From assembly GCF_002095485.1 (NCBI RefSeq), contig NZ_MLFS01000026.1, positions 1 through 57,032 on the forward strand: 57,032 bases of DNA, in the 5' to 3' direction. The number at the start of each line of letters is the position of its first letter. Position 1 is the first letter of the stretch. Below, in pieces: positions 33,530 to 41,819 of the stretch. Position numbers and translations under genes: made by a program. The notes beneath the pieces are model-generated. The model did not search any database. It had not been told where the DNA came from and saw nothing but the letters and a program-made list of their open reading frames with translations. The stretch comes from Pantoea wallisii (GTDB taxonomy: Bacteria; Pseudomonadota; Gammaproteobacteria; Enterobacterales; Enterobacteriaceae).

Positions 33530-33838
33530 TCAGGCGTGAATCAGCTTAAGTGAATCCTCTAATATTTTTGCGCCATTCATCATGCCGTAATCCATGCTAT
33601 TTATGACGGAAATAGGTTTATTTAACTGCTGCGCCAGCGGCTGGAAGTCCGCCATCTTGTATTTAATCTGTGGCCCCAGCAGACAGCAGTCATAGTGGGC
33701 AATTTCATCATTAAACTCTTCAATCCCAACTGCTTTTATCTCAACATCGACGCCCTGCTCCTTCGCGGCTTTCTCCATTTTTTGCACCACCATGCTGGTG
33801 GACATTCCGGCGGCACAGCAGAGTAAAATCTTTGGCAT
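33530..33838 (-). CDS. PTS cellobiose-type IIB component
   Basis: 102 residues. Phosphocysteine loop PKILLCCAAGMSTSMVV near the N-terminus, with the second cysteine (Cys8) aligning to Cys10 of E. coli ChbB; later LLGPQIKYKM as in ChbB. AAGGA lies 7 bases before the ATG at 33838. First gene of the operon; an AscG-type operator and a CRP-like site lie 55-100 bases upstream, indicating repression and glucose control. Confidence 0.94.
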   Translation of the reverse strand: MPKILLCCAAGMSTSMVVQKMEKAAKEQGVDVEIKAVGIEEFNDEIAHYDCCLLGPQIKYKMADFQPLAQQLNKPISVINSMDYGMMNGAKILEDSLKLIHA

Positions 33839-33892
33839 GATGCGTTCCTTTAGGTGAGGTTTAATTAACGAATACACAGCCTAAAGATTTTC

Positions 33893-33906
33893 TGCAACCG
33901 GTTTCA
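33893..33906 (-). promoter_or_regulatory. AscG-type operator of the PTS operon
   Basis: TGCAACCGGTTTCA matches 13 of 14 bases of the palindrome TGAAACCGGTTTCA reported for E. coli AscG (recalled from the literature). It is 55-68 bases before the IIB start codon. An AscG homologue is encoded 3.8 kb away, so the regulator-site pair is consistent. Confidence 0.7.
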
Positions 33907-33923
33907 GATTTGGTTTAAGGATT

Positions 33924-33939
33924 TGTGAGAAATATCAAA
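33924..33939 (-). promoter_or_regulatory. CRP-like site upstream of the PTS operon
   Basis: TGTGA-gaaata-TCAAA matches the CRP consensus TGTGA-N6-TCACA in nine of ten half-site bases. It is centred about 32 bases upstream of the AscG-type operator, a usual activator position for a sugar operon. Confidence 0.6.
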
Positions 33940-34019
33940 CACCGCACTGAAATTTTATTAGTGATGCAATAATTGATCAGAGAGATTATGCAAATACGCG
34001 GGAGTGAAAGCACAAACAA

Positions 34020-34039
34020 CGGCGCGCTGCTGCGCGCCG
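34020..34039 (-). terminator. Terminator of the 34054-34239 gene
   Basis: Perfect 8-bp stem CGGCGCGC-tgct-GCGCGCCG followed on the minus strand by TTGTTTGT. It lies 15 bases past the stop codon. Confidence 0.75.
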
Positions 34040-34053
34040 TGCCGGAGGGGCGA

Positions 34054-34239
34054 TCAGGAGATGGCGGAATCTTTCTGCTTATCGGCTTCGAAATGCGCTT
34101 TAAATTGTTCGTAGATAGAGATCATATTTGAAGCGTCGCCATGCAGCGGGCTCAGTTTGCCAGCGCGTACCAGTTCAATCACCAGCTGCAAGGCAGCCTG
34201 CTTCGGGCTGCTCGCCGGATGGGCAATCTCATGAGACAT
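34054..34239 (-). CDS. Small hypothetical protein
   Basis: 61 residues beginning MSHEIAHPASSPKQAALQLVIELVRAGKLSP, followed by GDASNMISIYEQFKAHFEADK. No signal peptide or TM segment; predicted helical and soluble. GAGGAG lies 10 bases before the ATG at 34239, and a clean terminator follows. The pattern is like small regulatory or stress proteins of enterobacteria, but I do not recognise the family. Confidence 0.65.
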   Translation of the reverse strand: MSHEIAHPASSPKQAALQLVIELVRAGKLSPLHGDASNMISIYEQFKAHFEADKQKDSAIS

Positions 34240-34357
34240 CGGTTCATTACTCCTCAGTGTGTTTGTGTCGCACAGTTTAGCCCAGATTATGCTGTGAATG
34301 GGCGCACCGCTGGTTATCATCCGCCTGTTCGGACAAAAAAGCCGCTCTGACGGGTAA

Positions 34358-34384
34358 TTGACGTTTAAGCGGTTTAGCTATACT
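34358..34384 (+). promoter_or_regulatory. Promoter upstream of the 56-residue ORF
   Basis: TTGACG (34358-34363) and TATACT (34379-34384) with a 15-base spacer; the -10 context CTATACTTGA fits the sigma-S-preferred form (CTATACTTAA). A transcript starting near 34391 would give a 60-base leader to the ORF at 34451. Confidence 0.5.
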
Positions 34385-34450
34385 TGATTAAAAAAAGGAA
34401 CACACGGCCCCCTGGTCCGTAGCGCAGAAAGGGGCAAAAAGGAGTCGGTT

Positions 34451-34621
34451 ATGTTGATTGGTTTTGTATTGTTAGTGAGCGCGTGCGGGCATGATGCCTG
34501 TGATGCCCTGCCGGTATCGGAGCGTATCTATCCCACAAAAGCCGCCTGTGAACAGATGGCCGATCGCATTCATAAGGTCCGGCCCAATGTGGTGTTACTC
34601 TGTGGTGAAGTGCACCGTTAA
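34451..34621 (+). CDS. Small cysteine-containing hypothetical protein (DUF1482-like)
   Basis: 56-codon frame with AAGGAG 6 bases before the ATG. Sequence MLIGFVLLVSACGHDACDALPVSERIYPTKAACEQMADRI has a hydrophobic start and four cysteines. The layout resembles the enterobacterial DUF1482 group (E. coli YebW), a weak match. The first segment could be a short signal sequence, and SAC might be mistaken for a lipobox. A sigma-70/sigma-S-like promoter lies 67 bases upstream. Confidence 0.6.
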   Translation: MLIGFVLLVSACGHDACDALPVSERIYPTKAACEQMADRIHKVRPNVVLLCGEVHR

Positions 34622-34732
34622 TGGCGTCGTCTTTTTGTCATAGTCGCACATTTTTCACGCAAACAGCGTTGCAAGAATGGCTTGCAGCGTTCAAAATATA
34701 AGCTGTTTTACACTATTATCGTTGTGAACCCC

Positions 34733-34972
34733 ATGAAGAAAACTCGCCCCCGTCGTCCCAACGGACGCTGGGTTTATTACATTTTGTATGATGGCATTCT
34801 TTGGCCCTGCCCGGTGCGCTGGGAGTGGGAGAGCGGCTTCGGCGGCTGGCTGCCCTTTTACTATTCGCCCACCTTTGAGTTTGTCGCGGGCGATCCGGAC
34901 AAAGCGTATCGCATTGCGCGCAGCAGCGTGCGTAATGTGCGTCAGTCGCTGCATGAGAGTGAGTACGCCTGA
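34733..34972 (+). CDS. Hypothetical tryptophan/tyrosine-rich protein
   Basis: 79 residues beginning MKKTRPRRPNGRWVYYILYDGILWPCPVRW, basic start, five tryptophans and five tyrosines in the first 50 residues, then a helical end (YRIARSSVRNVRQSLHESEY). No signal peptide or TM helix. I use the ATG at 34733; the ribosome-binding site is weak and the frame extends to 34682. Family not recognised. Confidence 0.5.
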   Translation: MKKTRPRRPNGRWVYYILYDGILWPCPVRWEWESGFGGWLPFYYSPTFEFVAGDPDKAYRIARSSVRNVRQSLHESEYA

Positions 34973-34976
34973 GGCT

Positions 34977-35093
34977 TCAGAACTGCCACGGCAGCCATGA
35001 AGCCGTCAGCAGATAGTGCACCAGCTCCAGCACCAGTATCACCATCATCAGCACGCCCAGCTTGTGACGGCAGACCCAATCCTTCAGCCCCAT
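34977..35093 (-). CDS. Putative 38-residue membrane protein, second of an overlapping pair
   Basis: MGLKDWVCRHKLGVLMMVILVLELVHYLLTASWLPWQF: short basic N-terminus, one hydrophobic helix and an aromatic C-terminus. The ATG lies inside the last codons of the upstream 35-residue ORF (10-base overlap), so it would be translated by coupling. No independent strong ribosome-binding site. The frame is open further upstream, but the sequence there is out-of-frame with the 35-residue ORF and not protein-like. Confidence 0.5.
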   Translation of the reverse strand: MGLKDWVCRHKLGVLMMVILVLELVHYLLTASWLPWQF

Positions 35094-35191
35094 ATCATGG
35101 CCGCCCAGCGGATCAGCATCAGCGCGCCGCAGATGCACAGCAGCACCACAATCATTTTCCAGTGTTTTGTCGCAGCCAGTTTTTTTGCCAC
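35084..35191 (-). CDS. Putative 35-residue membrane protein, first of an overlapping pair
   Basis: GTG start with GGAGG 4 bases upstream. Product (V/M)AKKLAATKHWKMIVVLLCICGALMLIRWAAMIWG has a lysine-rich N-terminus and a single TM helix, the usual form of enterobacterial small membrane proteins. It overlaps the 38-residue ORF by 10 bases. No named homologue recognised. Confidence 0.55.
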   Translation of the reverse strand: MAKKLAATKHWKMIVVLLCICGALMLIRWAAMIWG

Positions 35192-35270
35192 GTATCCTCC
35201 GGACAGCAGAAAGCAACGATGCGCCCACAGGCGCATCGCATAGTCTACCGCTGGTCACCCCGCAGGGCGA

Positions 35271-35699
35271 TTAATTATTCAGCGTATAATCGAGCGTGAT
35301 CTCCGCATTCAGCACCTGTGAAACCGGGCAGCCGGCTTTGGCTTTCTGAATGATCTCATCAAACTTCGCGTTATCAATGCCCGGCAGCCCGATGGTGCTG
35401 GTCAGCGCAATTTTGGTGATCGCGAAGCCTTCGCCTTTTTTGTCCAGCGAGACATCTGCAGTGGTGTCGATGCTTTCCGGCGGATGACCGGCCTGGCCCA
35501 GCATGAGCGACAGTGCCATAGAGAAGCAGGCCGCATGCGCTGCACCAATCAGCTCTTCCGGGTTGGTGCCCTTCTCGCCTTCAAAACGGGTATTAAATCC
35601 ATAAGGCTGATTGTTCAGCACGCCGCTCTCGGTGCTCACGGTGCCTTTGCCTTTGATGTCGCCTTCCCAATGGGCCGATCCTTTCTTATGAATGGTCAT
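35271..35699 (-). CDS. osmC: Osmotically inducible peroxiredoxin OsmC
   Basis: 142 residues almost identical in layout to E. coli OsmC: MTIHKKGSAHWEGDIKGKGTVSTESG, FNTRFEGEKGTNPEELIGAAHAACFSMALS with the peroxidatic cysteine, and KAKAGCPVSQVLNAEITLDY with the resolving cysteine. Reduces organic hydroperoxides with dihydrolipoamide-linked electrons. AGGAGG lies 6 bases before the ATG at 35699. A CTATACT -10 element 32-38 bases upstream agrees with the sigma-S control known for osmC. Not co-transcribed with lldD by necessity; only 62 bases separate them. Confidence 0.97.
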   Translation of the reverse strand: MTIHKKGSAHWEGDIKGKGTVSTESGVLNNQPYGFNTRFEGEKGTNPEELIGAAHAACFSMALSLMLGQAGHPPESIDTTADVSLDKKGEGFAITKIALTSTIGLPGIDNAKFDEIIQKAKAGCPVSQVLNAEITLDYTLNN

Positions 35700-35730
35700 G
35701 TCATTCCTCCTGTTAGTCAGACAGGTATTC

Positions 35731-35737
35731 AGTATAG
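35731..35737 (-). promoter_or_regulatory. osmC -10 element, sigma-S type
   Basis: Minus-strand TGTCTATACTGAA contains CTATACT, the extended -10 preferred by sigma-S, at 32-38 bases before the osmC start codon. No good -35 was seen, which is usual for sigma-S promoters. The upstream part overlaps the lldD 3' end. Confidence 0.5.
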
Positions 35738-35761
35738 ACAAGCCTGCCCGCTTTGCCCGAT

Positions 35762-36952
35762 TCAGCTCACCTTGTGCGCACGCGCCGGACTTAGTCCGGC
35801 CTCGCTAAGCAGCGCGTTAGCCTGCACCAGTGAATCCTGGGTGATCTCTGCAATAGATTTTGCCCCCGTTAGCGTCATCGCCACTTTCATCTCTTTCTCA
35901 ATCAGGTTGAGCAGGTTCTCCACCCCGCGCTGACCGTGCGTCGCCAGCGCATAGATAAAGGCGCGCCCCAGCAGCACGCTATCCGCCCCCAGCGCAATCA
36001 TGCGCACCACATCAAGGCCATTGCGAATACCGCTGTCGGCCAGGATAGTGATATCGCCCTTTACCGCATCGGCGATGGCGGGCAGCGCGCGCGCCGATGA
36101 GAGCACACCATCCAGCTGACGTCCGCCGTGATTGGAGACCACAATGCCATCGGCGCCAAAGCGCACCGCATCGCGCGCATCCTCTGCATCCAGAATGCCT
36201 TTAATCACCATCGGGCCGTCCCAGAACTCGCGGATCCACTCAAGGTCTTTCCACGAAATAGAGGGATCGAAGTTATTGGCCAGCCAGCCGATGTAATCTT
36301 CCAGACCGGTAGGTTTACCGAGGTAAGTCGAGATGTTGCCGAGATCGTGCGGGCGGCCGTGCAGGCCGACATCCCAGGCCCACTGCGGATGCGTGACCGC
36401 CTGCCAGTAGCGACGCAGCGCAGCATTCGGGCCGCTCATGCCAGAGTGCGCATCACGGTAGCGTGCGCCCGGCGTGGGCATATCAACGGTAAACACCAGC
36501 GTGGTACAGCCGGCGGCTTTGGCACGCTCCAGCGCATTGCGCATAAAGCCGCGATCGCGCAGCACATAGAGCTGGAACCACATCGGGCGATTGATCGCCG
36601 GCGCGACCTCCTCAATCGGGCAAAGGGAGACGGTTGAGAGCGTAAACGGAATGCCTTTCAGCGCGGCTGCCCGCGCCGCCTGCACTTCGCCGCGCCGCGC
36701 ATACATCCCGCACAGCCCGACCGGGGCCAGCGCAACCGGCATCGACAGCGTTTCGTTGAACAGTTTGGTTTCGAGGCTCAGCGCGGACATGTTTTTCAGT
36801 ACGCGCTGGCGCAGCGCAACATCAGAGAGATCGGCCACGTTGCGCCGCAGGGTGTGTTCAGCGTAGGCCCCGCCATCCAGATAGTGAAACAGGAACGGCG
36901 GCAGGATACGTTGCGCGGCAGCGCGATAGTCACTGGCAGCAGAAATGATCAT
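35762..36952 (-). CDS. lldD: FMN-dependent L-lactate dehydrogenase LldD
   Basis: 396 residues, same length as E. coli LldD. Membrane-associated flavoprotein oxidising L-lactate to pyruvate and reducing quinone. Start [23 protein letters not shown]-binding [23 protein letters not shown], active-site histidine in [12 protein letters not shown], and [15 protein letters not shown]. Third gene of lldP-lldR-lldD; its start overlaps the lldR stop codon. Confidence 0.97.
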   Translation of the reverse strand: MIISAASDYRAAAQRILPPFLFHYLDGGAYAEHTLRRNVADLSDVALRQRVLKNMSALSLETKLFNETLSMPVALAPVGLCGMYARRGEVQAARAAALKGIPFTLSTVSLCPIEEVAPAINRPMWFQLYVLRDRGFMRNALERAKAAGCTTLVFTVDMPTPGARYRDAHSGMSGPNAALRRYWQAVTHPQWAWDVGLHGRPHDLGNISTYLGKPTGLEDYIGWLANNFDPSISWKDLEWIREFWDGPMVIKGILDAEDARDAVRFGADGIVVSNHGGRQLDGVLSSARALPAIADAVKGDITILADSGIRNGLDVVRMIALGADSVLLGRAFIYALATHGQRGVENLLNLIEKEMKVAMTLTGAKSIAEITQDSLVQANALLSEAGLSPARAHKVS

Positions 36953-37737
36953 CAGTTGGTCTCCTTGCGATTCGCTGGCGTCTCACCGGGCAGGCGGGTT
37001 ATGCGCGCCTGGCGGGCTTCATCTTCATGCAGCGTTTTCATGGTGGTATGAACAAAGCCAAGGTGATCCATCGCCGCCTGGCGTGCCGCTTCGGCATCGC
37101 CCGCCATTACCGCATCGAACATCGCCTGATGCTGCGCGTTAAGCTGATTGAAGATCACCGGCTGGGTGTACATGCGCTGGCGGCTGTGCAGCACCGACGA
37201 TTGCAGCAGGTCGAAAAAGCCGCGCATGGTCTGCAGCAGCACCAGATTGTGTGAGGCTTCGGCAATCGCGAGGTGAAAACGCAGATCGGCCTGCGCGGCG
37301 ATATCGGGGTCGTCGCAGTCATTCATCCTGAGCAGCGCGTCAAAAGCCAGCCGCAGCCGCTCTTTATCGGCTTCCGTGGCGCGCAGTGCGGCGTGCCAGG
37401 CGGTGCTGGCTTCGATGGCATGACGCGCTTCCAGGATATCCCAGCGGTAGTCGGGATCGGCCGCCAGCAGCTGACGAATCGGCTCCACGATGCGCTGCTC
37501 TGACCAGGGTTCCTGCGGCTGGCGCAGCCAGGTGCCGCCGCCCCGTTTACTGATCAATACGCCGCTGCTGATCAACTGCTGGATCGCCTCACGGATCGAC
37601 GAGCGCGAGGCACCAAACGCCGCAGCCAGCGCCCGTTCCGAGGGTAAACGCATGCCCGGTTGCAGCTGGTGGTCATCTATCCAGGCGCTAAGCCGCGCCC
37701 GCAGCGTATCCGCTAAGCGCGGCGAGGGTTCAATCAT
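36952..37737 (-). CDS. lldR: LldR, FadR/GntR-family regulator of L-lactate use
   Basis: 261 residues. Winged helix with [42 protein letters not shown], then an FCD-type effector domain with histidines in [17 protein letters not shown]. LldR represses and activates the lldPRD operon in response to L-lactate. Overlaps both neighbours by about 4 bases, so the three proteins are translationally coupled. Two LldR-type sites, 126 bases apart, lie upstream of lldP. Confidence 0.95.
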   Translation of the reverse strand: MIEPSPRLADTLRARLSAWIDDHQLQPGMRLPSERALAAAFGASRSSIREAIQQLISSGVLISKRGGGTWLRQPQEPWSEQRIVEPIRQLLAADPDYRWDILEARHAIEASTAWHAALRATEADKERLRLAFDALLRMNDCDDPDIAAQADLRFHLAIAEASHNLVLLQTMRGFFDLLQSSVLHSRQRMYTQPVIFNQLNAQHQAMFDAVMAGDAEAARQAAMDHLGFVHTTMKTLHEDEARQARITRLPGETPANRKETN

Positions 37738-39382
37738 GGAATCATCCAGGTCAGTACGTAAGCCTGCAGTGTGGTAATAACCCCGACCATGCAGGTAAAA
37801 ATCAGGCTGTGTTTGACGGTAAAGCGGAACAGATCGGACTCTTTACCCACCAGCCCGACGGCGGCACAGGCGATGGCAATCGACTGCGGTGAGATCATTT
37901 TTCCGGTGACGCCGCCCGTGGTATTGGCGGCGACCAATAGCACATCCGAGACGCCAATCTGCTGCGCCGTCGTGGCCTGCAGCGCAGCGAAGAGCGCGTT
38001 TGAGGAGGTATCCGAACCCGTCAGGAAGACGCCCAGCCAGCCGAGAAACGGCGAGAAGAAGGTGAACGCCTGCCCGGTGTGCGCCAGCGCCAGTGCCAGC
38101 GTGGCCGAAAGGCCGGAGTAGTTAGAGATAAAGGCGAACGCCAGCACCATCCCGATGGAGTAAATCGGCAGCGCCAGCTCCTTTAGCGTCTCTGCAAACG
38201 TGGCAAGGGCTGCCCGCGGCTTCATACGCAGCCAGATCACCGACAAAATCGCTGCCACCAGAATCGCCGTCCCGGTCGCCGAGACCACATCAAATTTAAA
38301 CAGCGCGGCATACGGCGTGGCCGCACTGACCACAGGTGGCATGCGCGCCACCAGCTCATGCAGCAGCGGGACCGGCACGGTGAATACCCAGTCATACAGC
38401 GCGCCACCTTTGGCAAACAGCGCTTTAAACGGGGGAATGCTCCACAGCGTGACGGTCGCCGTCAGGAACAGGAACGGCATCCATGCACGCACAATCTGGC
38501 CCAGGGTATAGCGCGGTCCACTGCGCGTGGGATCCACCGCCGTCTCTTCATCGAAGCGAAAAATACGTACCGGCTGCCAGCGACGCAGAAACAGCGTCAG
38601 ACAGATGAGCGAAGCCAAAGACGAAATGATATCCGGCAGCTCCGGGCCAAGGAAGTTAGAGCTGAGGAACTGCGCAATCGCAAACGAGCCGCCTGCCACG
38701 ATCACCGCCGGCCAGGTCTCTTTGATGCCGCGCCAGCCATCCATGATCGCCATAATCCAGAACAGCACAATCAGGGTAAGGAACGGCAGTTGACGTCCGG
38801 CCATCTGCCCAATCTGAAAACTGTCCAGCCCGGTCACCTGTCCGGCGACGATGATGGGAATGCCCATGGCGCCAAACGCCACCGGCGCCGTGTTAACGAT
38901 CAGGCAGAGCCCGGCCGCGTAGAGCGGCTTAAAACCCAGTCCGACCAGCAGCGCTGCGGTGATCGCTACCGGTGCGCCAAAGCCCGCAGCGCCCTCAAGA
39001 AAGGCCCCAAACGAGAAGCCGACAATCAGCATTTGCAGACGCTGATCGGGGGTTATCGAAAGAATGGAGCGCGGATAATATCGAACTGGCCCGTTTTCAC
39101 TGAGATCTTGTAGACAAACACCGCTGCCACAATGATCCACGCAATCGGCCACAGACCGTAGAAAAAGCCATACACCACCGAAGCCAGCGCCTGCCCCACT
39201 GGCATGCCATACAGCAGCAGCGCCACCAGCAGCGCCAGCACCACAGTGGCAGTGCCCGCCTGATAGCCTTTTAGCTTGAGCTTAATCAGCGCGAAGAAGA
39301 AGAATACAATCGGAATGACCGCGACCAGGCTGGATAGCCAGAGATTGTTGAGCGGATCGTAATTTTGTTGCCACACCTGCAT
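37734..39382 (-). CDS. lldP: L-lactate permease LldP, frameshifted in this sequence
   Basis: Polytopic lactate:proton symporter. The N-terminal frame starts [18 protein letters not shown] (ATG 39382, GGAG 8 bases upstream) and runs to [14 protein letters not shown]. The next frame continues [35 protein letters not shown] to the conserved end [11 protein letters not shown]. Restoring one T at about 39068 gives [14 protein letters not shown], as in E. coli ([14 protein letters not shown]). The repaired protein is about 549 residues (E. coli 551) and otherwise colinear. First gene of the lldPRD operon; its stop codon overlaps lldR. Confidence 0.95.
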
Positions 39383-39470
39383 GCCGTTTTCTCCAGAGAT
39401 CACCAGATTGCTGCAGCGCATCGGCAAAATCTAGGGTGCGCCGCAGGGATTTGCCCTCTTCTCAGTGAAA

Positions 39471-39482
39471 TTGGTAGGACCA
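39471..39482. promoter_or_regulatory. LldR operator O2
   Basis: TTGGTAGGACCA, containing TGGTAGGACCA which fits TNGTNNNACNA described for LldR proteins. It lies 89-100 bases before the lldP ATG, in the 5' leader if the promoter at 39513-39541 is used. Second copy is at 39597. Confidence 0.7.
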
Positions 39483-39512
39483 CATTTCAGCAGGCGGGCT
39501 TTCTGGCTCCAG

Positions 39513-39541
39513 ATAGTTAATGCATTGTTAAGTCATTGCAA
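39513..39541 (-). promoter_or_regulatory. lldP promoter
   Basis: On the minus strand TTGCAA (39541-39536), a 17-base spacer, then AACTAT (39518-39513). It lies between the two LldR operators, the same geometry as the E. coli lldPRD promoter, where O1 is upstream and O2 downstream of the start point. Confidence 0.6.
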
Positions 39542-39596
39542 CGAAGCAGGCGTTATTTTTCGCGATATGTGACGATGTGGCAACATTTCAACGTGT

Positions 39597-39609
39597 TTGG
39601 TAGGACCAA
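39597..39609. promoter_or_regulatory. LldR operator O1
   Basis: TTGGTAGGACCAA, the same 12-base core as the site at 39471 and with better symmetry (TTGGT / ACCAA). Centre-to-centre distance to O2 is about 126 bases, about 12 helical turns, suited to a DNA loop. It overlaps the last bases before the end of the nimT-like gene. Confidence 0.7.
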
Positions 39610-39612
39610 TTA

Positions 39613-40782
39613 TCAGCTGGTTGAACCAAAAGCGCGACGGTAGCTGTGCGGATGAAAGCGCAGATTTAGCGCAATCAGGCCCAGCGTAATGGCGCTCTGC
39701 AGCAGCCAGACGCTGTGAAAGCTGTGCGTCACCGCCTGTAGCTGTCCGGCGATAAAGGGCATGCAGCCTGCGATGATAAAACCCGCGCCCTGCATAAAAG
39801 CCACCAGCCGCGCACCGGCCTGCGGATGCGGCAGGTGATCCAGCGCCAGCACAATCGCCAGCGGAAACGCCGCGCCAAGACCAAAGCCGGCGATGGCGGC
39901 CCAGAGCCACGGCGCCAGCAGCGGTGCGCAAAGAAAACCACCCATGCCGGCTAACTGACAGGCCAGGCTGACGATCAGCTGAGGCCGGCGGTCGGCTCTG
40001 CGCGCCAGCAGCGGCATCAGCAGCGCGCCAGCCACCTGGCACAAAATCATCACCCCTAACAGCGAGCCGCCCGCCTGCGCTGACCAGCCGAGCGCATGAT
40101 AGGCATCCGGCAGCCACGCCACGCAGGTGGCGTAGCCGCCGTTCACCAGCCCAAAGCTCAGCGCCAGCGCCCAGGCGCGCGGCTTACGCCAGAGCGACGG
40201 CACTGCTGCATTCGCGGCGCGTGGTCCCTCCGGTACGCACACGTATCGCCACAGCGCAACCGCCAGCAGCACGGGCAGCGCCCAGCCGGCCAACGCCAGC
40301 GACCAGCCAAGCTGTGCGCTCAGCCATGGCGACAGCGCCGCCGCGAGACCGCCGCCGCCCATCAGCGCACCAGCCCACAGGCCGGTTACCGGGGCGCTGT
40401 GCCGGGCAAAACGCTGGCGAATCAGGCCCGGCATCGCCATCTGCACCACGCCCACGCCGAGCCCGGCGAAGAGCGCGCTGACCACCAGCCAGCGGCCGTC
40501 ATCGATCGCGCCCCGCGCCGCCAGCGCCAGCAGCAGCAGCGTTAACCCGGCCAGTAACAGACGCTGCAGCGAAACCCGCTGCATCAGTGAAGCACTCATC
40601 AGCGCCACCACCCCCATCATGATCATTGGCACGGCGGGCAGCAGTGAAGCCATGAGCGGCGTCAGGCCCATCGCCTGGCGCAGCTGTCCAAGTAACGGGC
40701 TGACGGAGGTCAGTAACGGACGCATATTCAGCCCGGCCAGCACCAGTGCCGCAAGCGTCAGTCCGCTGGATTGTCGATTCAT
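39613..40782 (-). CDS. CynX/NimT-family MFS transporter
   Basis: 389 residues, 12 TM helices. Shows the CynX/NimT pattern: LAGLNMRPLLTSVSPLLGQLRQAMGL near the start and MGGGGLAAALSPWLS, then AFPLAIVLALDHLPHPQAG. E. coli relatives are CynX (cyanate region) and NimT/YeaN (2-nitroimidazole exporter). Divergent from a LysR gene with an 87-base gap, and the amidohydrolase on the other side of that regulator suggests export or import of a heterocyclic or amide compound. Weak ribosome-binding site. Confidence 0.88.
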   Translation of the reverse strand: MNRQSSGLTLAALVLAGLNMRPLLTSVSPLLGQLRQAMGLTPLMASLLPAVPMIMMGVVALMSASLMQRVSLQRLLLAGLTLLLLALAARGAIDDGRWLVVSALFAGLGVGVVQMAMPGLIRQRFARHSAPVTGLWAGALMGGGGLAAALSPWLSAQLGWSLALAGWALPVLLAVALWRYVCVPEGPRAANAAVPSLWRKPRAWALALSFGLVNGGYATCVAWLPDAYHALGWSAQAGGSLLGVMILCQVAGALLMPLLARRADRRPQLIVSLACQLAGMGGFLCAPLLAPWLWAAIAGFGLGAAFPLAIVLALDHLPHPQAGARLVAFMQGAGFIIAGCMPFIAGQLQAVTHSFHSVWLLQSAITLGLIALNLRFHPHSYRRAFGSTS

Positions 40783-40858
40783 ATATCACTCTGCTGTGGA
40801 AAGCTTGTCAGGATTACCGCAGACGATACTATTTGGAAATGAAATATCACCATAGCGA

Positions 40859-40869
40859 GCAGTGGAAAA
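40859..40869 (+). promoter_or_regulatory. GCAGTGGAAAA motif before the LysR gene
   Basis: GCAGTGGAAAA ends at the base before the LysR ATG and includes its likely ribosome-binding site. The same motif recurs as an inverted pair at 41731-41756 upstream of the amidohydrolase gene, and a diverged copy (GCTGTGGAAAG) lies in the nimT-LysR gap near 40793. Candidate regulator site; inference. Confidence 0.4.
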
Positions 40870-41730
40870 ATGAATCGCCAGCCTATGTTTACCCCGCAGC
40901 AGCTGCTGAGCTTTGTTGCCGTCTGTGAAACCGCCAGCTTTACCCGCGCCGCCGCGCGCGTGCACCTTTCACAATCTACCGTTAGCCAGCAGGTGCGGCG
41001 GCTGGAGGAGATGGTGGGTAAAGCGCTGCTGGAGCGGACCTCGCACCAGGTCGTGCTAACCGAAGAGGGGGAAAAGCTGCTCGGCTATGCGCGGCGTATC
41101 ATTGCCCTGAATGGCGAAGCGCACGATGTCCTGAACAATACATGGCGTGACGGCATTCTGCGCCTGGGCGTGCCGGAAGATTTTGCAGCGCCCACCGCCG
41201 GCCTGCTGGCGCAGTTCAGCCGCGCCCATCCCCAACTGCGCCTGGATGTCATGAGCGGCATGTATGTCGATCTCCATCGGGCATGGCAGCGTGAAGAGCT
41301 GGATATTATGCTGATCAAGCAGCCGGGCGGTGAGCGCCCGCTGGCTTCGCGTCCGGAACCGCTGCTCTGGCTGGACAGTGCCGCGCACCCCTGCTTTGAG
41401 CAGACGCCCGTGCCGCTGGTGGTGTTTCCGCAGCTCGGGTTGTATCGCGAAGAGATGTGTCAGACGCTGGATAGCCTCGGTCGCAGCTGGCGCATCAGTT
41501 ACAGCAGCGCCAGCCTGGTCGCCCTCGCCAGCGCCAGCGCCGCCGGTTTGGGCCTCACGCTACTGCCTGCCAGCTGCCGTCAGCCCGGCCATCGCGTTAT
41601 CGGTGACGCACAAGGCTTGCCGCCTGTTACCCATTTCGAACTGGCGCTGTTCTGCCGTGCGCCGCAGGATGCGCTGCAGCAGTCGCTGGCCGCCGCGTTA
41701 GTGGCGTTCTGTCATCTGCAGTGGCAGTGA
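40870..41730 (+). CDS. LysR-family transcriptional regulator
   Basis: 286 residues. N-terminal helix-turn-helix FTPQQLLSFVAVCETASFTRAAARVHLSQSTVSQQVRRLEE, then the substrate-binding domain (LRLGVPEDFAAPTAGLLAQF, LDIMLIKQP). Several YeiE/IlvY-like members share this form; the inducer is unknown. Lies between a divergent NimT/CynX-type transporter and, 89 bases downstream, an amidohydrolase on the same strand, both probable targets. Confidence 0.9.
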   Translation: MNRQPMFTPQQLLSFVAVCETASFTRAAARVHLSQSTVSQQVRRLEEMVGKALLERTSHQVVLTEEGEKLLGYARRIIALNGEAHDVLNNTWRDGILRLGVPEDFAAPTAGLLAQFSRAHPQLRLDVMSGMYVDLHRAWQREELDIMLIKQPGGERPLASRPEPLLWLDSAAHPCFEQTPVPLVVFPQLGLYREEMCQTLDSLGRSWRISYSSASLVALASASAAGLGLTLLPASCRQPGHRVIGDAQGLPPVTHFELALFCRAPQDALQQSLAAALVAFCHLQWQ

Positions 41731-41756
41731 TTTTTCCACTGCTTAGCAGTGGGAAA
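41731..41756. promoter_or_regulatory. Inverted repeat upstream of the amidohydrolase gene
   Basis: TTTTTCCACTGC-tta-GCAGTGGGAAA: a 7-bp core stem (CCACTGC / GCAGTGG) extended by a wobble pair and three T-A pairs. It starts at the LysR stop codon and ends 63 bases before the amidohydrolase ATG. Its half-sites equal the GCAGTGGAAA motif at the LysR start. Could be a LysR operator, with a terminator as alternative; no T tract follows on the plus strand. Confidence 0.5.
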
Positions 41757-41819
41757 TATCGCAGCGCGACGGCCGCGGTTTTGCCAGATTAGGCGTTTCC
41801 CCTGTAAAAGGAGCCTCTG

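Noticed and set aside
34977..35258. 93-residue single protein on the minus strand
   Set aside because: Only the last 38 residues are membrane-protein-like; the upstream part is the wrong frame of a separate GTG-started ORF with its own GGAGG.
38358..39113. 251-codon ORF opposite lldP
   Set aside because: Shadow of the membrane permease on the other strand; Arg/Gln-rich.
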